A stretch of 11,454 bases of DNA from Propionibacteriaceae bacterium (GTDB taxonomy: Bacteria; Actinomycetota; Actinomycetes; Propionibacteriales; Propionibacteriaceae). Made by a program: the position numbers and the translations under genes. How positions within the stretch are numbered: the stretch's first letter is position 1; every line of letters begins with the position of its first letter. The notes beneath the pieces are model-generated. The model was not told the DNA's origin. It saw only the letters and a program-made list of their open reading frames with translations, and did no database searches. The stretch is taken from assembly GCA_025923975.1 (NCBI GenBank), contig JAICEV010000072.1, positions 1 through 11,454 of the forward strand. The letters are read 5' to 3'. Positions 6,058-11,454 of this stretch are shown in pieces.

Positions 6058-6732
6058 ATGTCCGTGCAAACCCAGCCAGAGGCCGCCGACCTTGCGGCGA
6101 TGGCGGCAATCGACGCCGCCGCAATCGCTGGGGCCAAGCAAACGCTCCGGAAAGCCGTCCTGTTCCGCCGTGACGCGCGCACCAGGGCGCAGCGAGAACA
6201 TGACGACGAGGCACGGATGGAGATGATTGAGGCCTCGTTGGAGGACCGGATTCCGGACACGGTCGCGGCATACCTTTCCAACGGCTCAGAGCCGGGCACC
6301 CTTCAGCTGGTCGCCTGGCTGGCGGCGCATAGCGTTCGGGTGTTGCTGCCGGTGCTGTCCCACCCGATTGGCGGTCGTCTCGATAAGCCGGCATGGGCAC
6401 CGTATGAAGGGCCCGACGCACTGCGCGTTGGGGCGTACTCAATCTTGGAACCAACCGGTGACCTGGTACCGAGCGAGCAACTTCCTGAGGCAGAACTGAT
6501 CATCTGTCCGGGTCTGGCCGCCAACCTCCACGGCGACCGTCTCGGCCGGGGCGGTGGCTGGTACGACCGAGCTCTGCGTCATGCATCCCAGAGCGCACCG
6601 GTGTGGGTGCTGCTCAACGATGACGAAGTGCTGGAGACAATTCCGGTACATGCTTGGGACCACCGTGTGGATGTCATCGTCACACCGACCCGGATGATCA
6701 CCTGCGAACCGTCGGTTCTCTGCAATCTCTGA
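6058..6732 (+). CDS. 5-formyltetrahydrofolate cyclo-ligase family protein
   Basis: A 224-residue protein of the cyclo-ligase (MTHFS) family, which uses ATP to turn 5-formyltetrahydrofolate into 5,10-methenyltetrahydrofolate. The diagnostic segment is PGLAANLHGDRLGRGGGWYD (151-170), matching the family pattern P-G-x-A-F/x-D/x-x-G-x-R-L-G-x-G-G-G-Y/W-Y-D. The N-terminal basic helix with KQTLRKAVLFRRDAR (27-41) and the C-terminal VHAWDHRVDVIVTP (197-210) also fit. An uncharged LHGDRL replaces the more usual FDxxGxRL. The gene is divergent from glp across 131 bases and convergent with the acylphosphatase gene, 16 bases between stops. In M. tuberculosis the homologue Rv0992c sits next to galU and moeA1. 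The ATG at 6058 is annotated; GTG 6064 may be the true leaderless start. Confidence 0.88.
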   Translation: MSVQTQPEAADLAAMAAIDAAAIAGAKQTLRKAVLFRRDARTRAQREHDDEARMEMIEASLEDRIPDTVAAYLSNGSEPGTLQLVAWLAAHSVRVLLPVLSHPIGGRLDKPAWAPYEGPDALRVGAYSILEPTGDLVPSEQLPEAELIICPGLAANLHGDRLGRGGGWYDRALRHASQSAPVWVLLNDDEVLETIPVHAWDHRVDVIVTPTRMITCEPSVLCNL

Positions 6733-6748
6733 GTTCCGCAGCACTTGA

Positions 6749-7033
6749 TCAACGGACCGAGAAACCCAGCTCGCCCCGTGGCTCCTCCTCGATAACCTCC
6801 AGCTTTGTCACGTGCGCCTGAGCTGGGCCTTTACGCGCCCACTCGACCATTGCCTGTACGGCAGCCGCATCCCCCTCGAAGACGGCCTCGACCGCGCCGT
6901 CCTCACGGTTGGTGACCCATCCGGAGACGCGATGCGACCAGGCCTGTCGGCGGCAGGTGTCACGGAAGAACACGCCCTGCACGCGTCCACGGGCAACCAC
7001 TCGGCGGCGTATCACGGCACCAGTCTGGATCAT
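6749..7033 (-). CDS. acyP: Acylphosphatase
   Basis: A 94-residue acylphosphatase, the usual size for this small cytosolic enzyme that hydrolyses carboxyl-phosphate bonds such as those of acetyl phosphate or carbamoyl phosphate. GRVQGVFFRDTC (16-27) supplies the phosphate loop and the catalytic Arg24, and SGWVTNREDG (37-46) supplies the catalytic Asn42. The ATG at 7033 lies 21 bases beyond the stop of the acylase gene. A GGAGG overlaps that stop but is about 16 nt from the ATG, so the in-frame GTG at codon 7 could be considered as start. The two genes are probably co-transcribed, although no functional link between them is obvious. Confidence 0.92.
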   Translation of the reverse strand: MIQTGAVIRRRVVARGRVQGVFFRDTCRRQAWSHRVSGWVTNREDGAVEAVFEGDAAAVQAMVEWARKGPAQAHVTKLEVIEEEPRGELGFSVR

Positions 7034-7054
7034 CCTGAGCTGGTTGCTGCCTCC

Positions 7055-9601
7055 TCAGCCGCTGGGCAAGAGCTCCTGACGTGTTGTGGTACGGGCCTCG
7101 ACCGCTCCCCGGGACGAGACGAACGGCCAAAGTCGTTGATTGGCCCACAGTTCGGTCTGATCGTCGTAGTGACGATGGAATGCGTGGCCGGATGTGCCGC
7201 TCTGGTTCACCCAGCGCGACGCGTCAAGATCACCAAGATCGATTAGCATACGCATCGCGGGAGCAGCTGTGACGGTATAGCCATGCCGGTCGTCGAACGC
7301 CATGGCGTTGACCACCGCTGGCCCACCGCCGACCTGATACTGACCACGATTGAACAGGTTCTCGATCGGGGAGATCCCGCTTTTGCCGAGCGTCGGATTC
7401 TGCAGCCGCACCTTATGCAGCTTGCCCCACTGCCATTGGTCGGTGTCCCGCGCCATCAGCGAGGTGATCTCCTTGCGGGCATTGGTCATAGCGGCCAGCA
7501 AGATGTCGTCCCGAGTCTCGATCTTGTCAGGTGTTCTGACGTCGTCCCACCACGGATTCGCGGCCTGCTTGATCAAGATCGCGAGTACCGCATACCAGCG
7601 GTCGCCGCCGGTCGGCCACAGGTCTTCTGAGGGCAGTTCGTCCCGGAAGGTGAGCTTGAAGATGTTGTGACAGATGACGTTGAAGTACGCCGCGGCAGCG
7701 GAGTCCTTGGTCGCCGAGTAGTCCCAGCCAACGAGCGTGCGCTGCCCCTCAACCACCCACGGGTCAGGAACCTTGATCTTGAGCAAGATCGGTACCAGAT
7801 CCGCCGCGAACCGGATGGTGTCGTCGTAGAAGATCTCCTCAGCACCGTCCAGGGTCAGTGGCGGCGCAGCGCGCAACCTGTCGATGATCTCCTGGCTGCG
7901 CCACCCGTAGGAGAAGGTCGAGCCGAGCGGATAGGGATACTGATTTCCGATCACCTGCTGATTGGCGGCAATGAGAAACCCACTCGGTGGGTTGTAGACG
8001 TACGGCAACTTGGCGAACGGGATGCCACCGTTCCAGTCGTAGTCCGGATCCCAGCCCGGCGACGGCTTCATCCCGTTTCCCTTACGGCGAAGGGGAGCCG
8101 TGCCCGACAGCTGATAACCGATGTTGCCATCGGTGTCGGCGTAAATGAGGTTCTGGGAGGGGGCGCTCAGCAGCGCCGCCGCGCCGCGAAACTCGGCGAA
8201 GTTCTGGGCCTGGTCAATGGCCAGCAGCGCATCCATGCTGCGGCCCGGCCGAAGCCCGGTCCAGCTCAGCGCCACCCCGTACTGAGCGGTCGTCGGAGAT
8301 CTGCTGGCCGAAACCTGTTGCAACTGTTGGTCCACGTCGGAGAGGAGTGGTCCATGCCGGGAGGAGCGGACGCGGATGATCCGCGGCTGATCCTCGCCGC
8401 GGACATGGATCTCCTCGGTGATCACTTGAAGCGGCACATAGCTCTCACCGTTACGGACGGTGTCGCCACGCACGTCCTCCAGGTATAGGTCTTGGACGTC
8501 GACATAACTGGTTGACAGGCCCCACGCGATCTTGTTGTTCTTGCCGATCACCACGCCAGGCAACGAGGTCATGCTGAATCCGGCGACGTCGAACGGGCAG
8601 GCCTCGGACAGCACACGGCAGTGCAGGCCAACTTGGGCCAACGGCGACGGGATGGATGTGGCAAGGTGCGGATCGTTGGACAAGATCGCCCTGCCGCTTT
8701 CGGTGCGGGACCCTGCCACCGCCCAGGAGTTGGAACCCGTCTCGGCTTCCACAGAGCCAAGCGTCCGCGGAATCGCCCGGCTGATCTCCGCGGCGCTCTG
8801 CAGTGCACTGCTGGCCTTGCGTAGCTGATCATCGCTGACTCCGCCGGGAAGTGGTCGTGCCGATGACCGGCTGGCAGTGGGATCAAACGTCTTACCGACA
8901 ACGTCTCCCCGTCTAACAATGGGTGCGAAGTCGTCCTCCAGCGGATATCTCGGGAAGAGATTTCCGGCACGTCCGGCACCCAGTTTGCCGGTGATGATTG
9001 CGCGTTCGGCCTCCTGTGCGTGGTTCGACGCCAAGTCCCAGGCCATGACCTTGAGCCAGGCCACAGAATCGACTGCCGTCCACGCCGCTGGGGTGTAACG
9101 CAGGCCTTGCAGCCTGAGCACGGAATATTCCAGCGAGAGGTCGGCGGCTGTCCGGCCGCCGAGGTAGGCATTGACGCCAGCGGCGTACGCGTCGAGGTAG
9201 CGGCGAGTTGAGGGTGCGAGCAGCCCCAACTCCTGCTGGGCTACCCGCCGCCAACCGAGCGTGCGGATGTAGGCATCAGTCTCGAATTGGGAGCTTCCAA
9301 AGAGTTCCGAAAGCCGCCCGGCGGCAAGATGACGGCGGAAGTCCATCTCAAAGAAGCGGTCCTGGGCGTGCACATATCCCTGTGCCGCAAACAGGTCTTC
9401 AGGATTGTCCGCGTAAATGTGCGGCACACCGTAGGAGTCGCGCAGCACTTCGACCTGACCTTTGAGGCCGGACACCATCAGCCGTGCGGAAGTCTCGGGA
9501 AACGACTTCCGTACGGTGGCGATTGCACCGCTGGTCAGGACGCCGAGTGCGAGGACGAGCACCACCGCGGTGAAGATCGGCCAGCGACTGATGCGACGCA
9601 C
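7055..9601 (-). CDS. Penicillin acylase family Ntn hydrolase, exported
   Basis: An 848-residue precursor of the penicillin-acylase family, whose members hydrolyse amide bonds of penicillins, acyl-homoserine lactones, cyclic lipopeptides or other N-acyl compounds. Residues 6-28 form a hydrophobic signal peptide or anchor after MRRISRWP. An alpha-chain region with GVPHIYADNPEDLFAAQGYV (58-77) is followed by ETGSNSW (287-293). Self-cleavage before Ser290 would create the N-terminal nucleophile. His312 in SNDPHL falls at beta-chain position 23, as in acyl-homoserine-lactone and cephalosporin acylases, and the Asn of GFLIAANQ (541-548) fits the oxyanion Asn. Length and order are normal, so it looks active. 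The GTG at 9601 is preferred because TAGAGT sits 6 nt upstream; TTG at 9607 is the longer option. The substrate cannot be told from sequence. The acylphosphatase gene follows on the same strand. Confidence 0.9.
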   Translation of the reverse strand: MRRISRWPIFTAVVLVLALGVLTSGAIATVRKSFPETSARLMVSGLKGQVEVLRDSYGVPHIYADNPEDLFAAQGYVHAQDRFFEMDFRRHLAAGRLSELFGSSQFETDAYIRTLGWRRVAQQELGLLAPSTRRYLDAYAAGVNAYLGGRTAADLSLEYSVLRLQGLRYTPAAWTAVDSVAWLKVMAWDLASNHAQEAERAIITGKLGAGRAGNLFPRYPLEDDFAPIVRRGDVVGKTFDPTASRSSARPLPGGVSDDQLRKASSALQSAAEISRAIPRTLGSVEAETGSNSWAVAGSRTESGRAILSNDPHLATSIPSPLAQVGLHCRVLSEACPFDVAGFSMTSLPGVVIGKNNKIAWGLSTSYVDVQDLYLEDVRGDTVRNGESYVPLQVITEEIHVRGEDQPRIIRVRSSRHGPLLSDVDQQLQQVSASRSPTTAQYGVALSWTGLRPGRSMDALLAIDQAQNFAEFRGAAALLSAPSQNLIYADTDGNIGYQLSGTAPLRRKGNGMKPSPGWDPDYDWNGGIPFAKLPYVYNPPSGFLIAANQQVIGNQYPYPLGSTFSYGWRSQEIIDRLRAAPPLTLDGAEEIFYDDTIRFAADLVPILLKIKVPDPWVVEGQRTLVGWDYSATKDSAAAAYFNVICHNIFKLTFRDELPSEDLWPTGGDRWYAVLAILIKQAANPWWDDVRTPDKIETRDDILLAAMTNARKEITSLMARDTDQWQWGKLHKVRLQNPTLGKSGISPIENLFNRGQYQVGGGPAVVNAMAFDDRHGYTVTAAPAMRMLIDLGDLDASRWVNQSGTSGHAFHRHYDDQTELWANQRLWPFVSSRGAVEARTTTRQELLPSG

Positions 9602-9607
9602 CGTCAA

Positions 9608-9613
9608 ACTCTA
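9608..9613 (-). promoter_or_regulatory. Putative -10 box of the acylase gene
   Basis: TAGAGT on the minus strand, then the 6-nt spacer TTGACG, then GTG at 9601. This is the same geometry as at the cyclo-ligase gene and suggests a leaderless transcript. The box overlaps the first base of the divergent phosphotransferase ATG at 9613, so the two starts are mutually constrained. Confidence 0.35.
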
Positions 9614-10581
9614 TGTCCGCAGCTATCGCGATTTCCCCAAGAGACACTGGCCAGGTGAGCCCTGCTGCCGATGCCGCCGAGCCTGGGGCAGATCTGGTCG
9701 GGGCCGTCGCCGCAGCCTACGGTCTCCGAACGCCCGTTTCTGCCGAGCGGCTTACCGGGGGCTTTGCCAACGATGTGTTTCTTCTGAAGGATGATCCGCC
9801 GGTTGTGTTGCACATTAAGCATCCGCCGCTCGATCTCCAAAGCCTGTCGTGGGAGCATCAGCTGCTGCCGTTGCTGCGACCTCACCTGCCGGAAGTTCCG
9901 GCTCCGTTGCCCACCCTGGATGGACGAACCTTCCTGCTGCACAAAGAGCGGCCAGTGTGGCTCACACCTTACGTTAAGGGTGAGCCGGCGGAACCGGCCG
10001 ATCGACGTGCAGTCGCGGCAGCCCTCGGCCAGCTGCACGCGGTTCAGCTCGACATGGAGCCTCGGCCCGGACGTCCGCGCCTCAGAGATCTACCGATCCC
10101 TCCACTCCGGCCGATGCCGTCGGCGTTCGATAGTTGGCTTCCGCTGATCACCCATGCCCGGACCGAGACGATCGAGTTGATCTCGAGGATTGCGACGACC
10201 CGACAAGCCACCGTCGGGGTCACGCACAACGACATCTTTCCCGGCAACGTACTGGTCCAGAACGGACACGTGACGGGCCTGCTGGACTGGGAGGAGGCAG
10301 ACGTCGACTGGCTTGTGTGGGACCTGGCTTCCAGCATCTTGCCGTTCTGCAGTACGGCGGATGGTGATCTCGACATCAGCGCCACGCAGGGCTTTCTCGA
10401 TGCCTACCGGGCCGCCTCCGGTCGAGTTCAGCCGGAGGAGGAGGAGGACCTCATCGTTCCGCTGCTGAGGGTGAAGCGGATCCTCGAAGTGCTCCGCGCA
10501 CCCACCGATCGGCACCCTCGCTGGGACTATCAGCTCCAGAATCTGCGCGCCTACCAACTCCTTGGCCAACAGCGAAGATGA
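9613..10581 (+). CDS. APH-fold phosphotransferase
   Basis: A 322-residue protein of the aminoglycoside phosphotransferase/choline kinase superfamily, which transfers phosphate from ATP to a small molecule. The kinase core is clear: GGFANDVFLL (49-58) as nucleotide loop, an ATP-lysine candidate in VVLHIKH (64-70), THNDIFPGNVLV (204-215) with catalytic Asp207 and Asn212, and LLDWEEAD (223-230) with metal-binding Asp225. A helical C-terminal part with the acidic run EEEED (275-279) follows. The first 25 residues look disordered, and GTG at 9655 is a possible shorter start. The ATG at 9613 lies only 11 bases from the divergent acylase start, so its promoter would have to lie within the acylase gene. 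The next gene is another member of the same fold. The substrate is unknown; calling it a resistance gene would not be justified. Confidence 0.82.
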   Translation: MSAAIAISPRDTGQVSPAADAAEPGADLVGAVAAAYGLRTPVSAERLTGGFANDVFLLKDDPPVVLHIKHPPLDLQSLSWEHQLLPLLRPHLPEVPAPLPTLDGRTFLLHKERPVWLTPYVKGEPAEPADRRAVAAALGQLHAVQLDMEPRPGRPRLRDLPIPPLRPMPSAFDSWLPLITHARTETIELISRIATTRQATVGVTHNDIFPGNVLVQNGHVTGLLDWEEADVDWLVWDLASSILPFCSTADGDLDISATQGFLDAYRAASGRVQPEEEEDLIVPLLRVKRILEVLRAPTDRHPRWDYQLQNLRAYQLLGQQRR

Positions 10582-10595
10582 GGTCCCGGGTGGGC

Positions 10596-11454
10596 ATGCA
10601 TCCCGATCAGCTGAGCGTAAAGGTGGAGACGGTTCAAGAACTCGTTGCGCACCAGTTCCCGGAATGGTCCGGCCTGCCGATCACCGGAATCGCCTCTCAA
10701 GGAACCGTGAACGCGCTGTTCCGGATTGGCGATCAGCTTGTGGCGCGGTTCCCCCTGCAGCCCGCAGCCGTGGATGAGACCCGGCGCTGGCTGGAATCTG
10801 AGGCTGAGGCGGCCCGTGAATTGCTCGGTCGCACTCCCTTCGCGACACCTGAGCCGGTTGCCATCGGCCAGCCAGGAGCGGACTTCCCGCTCCCGTGGTC
10901 GGTTCAGACGTGGCTGCCCGGAACAACCGCCACCGAAGTGGATCCGGGCGACTCGGTGGCATTTGCTGAGGACTTGGCCACATTCATTAAGGCGGTGCGA
11001 TCAATCGATACCCGTGGTCGCAGGTTCGCTCGATCTGGTAGGGGTGGAGACCTGCGCGACCATGATGCGTGGATGCAGGCCTGCTTCCGGCACAGCCAGC
11101 ATCTGCTTGATGTACCGCGGCTCCGGCGAATGTGGGCCCAGATTCGTGAGCTTCCGCGTGTCACTGCTGATGTCATGACTCACGGTGACCTCATTCCTGG
11201 CAACGTGCTGGTCTCGAACGGACGCCTCACCGGCGTCATCGATGTCGGTGGTCTAGGCCCTGCGGACCCTGCTCTCGATTTGGTTGCCGCCTGGCATCTC
11301 CTCGAGATCAAGCCACGGCAGCTGCTGCGTGAGCGTCTCGCCAGCGATGACCTCGAGTGGCAACGGGGCAAGGCATGGGCCTTTGAACAGGCGATGGGCA
11401 TGGTCTGGTACTACGTCGACAGTAATCCGGTAATGAGTCAGATGGGCCGGCGAA
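10596..11454 (+). CDS. Second APH-fold phosphotransferase, 3' end outside window
   Basis: At least 286 residues, open to the window edge, so the C-terminus is missing; relatives of about 295-300 residues suggest that only a short piece is lost. It belongs to the aminoglycoside phosphotransferase family: GTVNALFRIGDQLVARFP (36-53) is the nucleotide-binding hairpin, THGDLIPGNVLV (195-206) contains Asp198 and Asn203, and GVIDVGGLGPADPALDL (213-229) contains metal-binding Asp216, with Val in place of the common Phe after it. The start MHPDQLSV at 10596 is typical of the family and has GGGTGGG just upstream. An in-frame ATG at 10578 overlaps the previous stop as ATGA and would add six residues. 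The pair is probably one operon. The two proteins differ clearly outside the motifs, so this is not a recent duplication. Confidence 0.85.
   Translation, partial: MHPDQLSVKVETVQELVAHQFPEWSGLPITGIASQGTVNALFRIGDQLVARFPLQPAAVDETRRWLESEAEAARELLGRTPFATPEPVAIGQPGADFPLPWSVQTWLPGTTATEVDPGDSVAFAEDLATFIKAVRSIDTRGRRFARSGRGGDLRDHDAWMQACFRHSQHLLDVPRLRRMWAQIRELPRVTADVMTHGDLIPGNVLVSNGRLTGVIDVGGLGPADPALDLVAAWHLLEIKPRQLLRERLASDDLEWQRGKAWAFEQAMGMVWYYVDSNPVMSQMGRR

Noticed and set aside
6711..6768. Bidirectional terminator between cyclo-ligase and acylphosphatase genes
   Set aside because: The complementary pieces (GGTTCTC and GAGAAACC) are short, imperfect, far apart and within both coding ends, with no T-run.
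7667..8488. Plus-strand 273-residue reading frame inside the acylase gene
   Set aside because: It is the antisense shadow of a complete penicillin-acylase coding sequence and shows no domain of its own.
9613..11454. Aminoglycoside resistance genes
   Set aside because: Only the generic kinase motifs are visible; this superfamily includes many metabolic kinases, so a resistance role cannot be supported from sequence.
1..11454. CRISPR array, insertion sequence or phage module
   Set aside because: There is no regularly spaced repeat series, no transposase or integrase motif and no phage structural protein on either strand.

Overview
The window is a high-GC (roughly 60-65 % G+C by eye) chromosomal segment of an actinobacterium. 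The best taxonomic marker is the pairing of a gephyrin-like MoeA homologue (Glp) with the membrane protein GlpR/SepX, a pair confined to Actinobacteria as far as I know. GTG starts, apparently leaderless starts and MoeA-RimJ-GlpR synteny like that of the Mycobacterium moeA1 locus fit this. I cannot name a genus.

Layout. (1) 1-2052: accessory-looking zone. An intact tRNA-Ala(CGC) with encoded CCA (1977-2052, minus) has a near-perfect copy of its 3' half at 149-186 and a shorter, internally deleted copy at 1831-1853. The only convincing gene between the outer copies is a minus-strand nucleotidyl-cyclase-like DUF2652 protein fused to an SRPBCC (START-like) domain (452-1615). This looks like the remnant or minimal form of an element that used the tRNA 3' end as attachment site; no integrase is visible. 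(2) 2095-5926, minus strand: five tightly packed genes read glp (moeA) - moaC - mog (MogA/MoaB type) - rimJ-like GNAT - glpR. Molybdenum-cofactor genes are interleaved with a pair that in Corynebacterium and Streptomyces links to the divisome and polar growth. (3) 6058-6732, plus: 5-formyltetrahydrofolate cyclo-ligase, divergent from glp. The galU gene often found between these two is absent. (4) 6749-9601, minus: acylphosphatase preceded by a large exported penicillin-acylase-family Ntn hydrolase. (5) 9613-11454, plus: two consecutive APH/choline-kinase-fold phosphotransferases, the second cut by the window edge.

MoaC makes cyclic pyranopterin monophosphate, MogA/MoaB adenylylates molybdopterin and MoeA inserts molybdate, so three adjacent genes cover early and late Moco synthesis. 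The MoeA homologue has glutamines where I align two lysines of the E. coli MoeA active site, which raises the question whether it is an enzyme, a divisome scaffold, or both. Three genes (glp, the cyclo-ligase, the acylase) carry a TANNNT hexamer 6-7 nt before a start codon, the typical actinobacterial leaderless arrangement.

I found no CRISPR array, insertion sequence, phage structural gene, riboswitch or rRNA. The most unusual parts are the tRNA-flanked cyclase island and the MoeA homologue of the glp operon.
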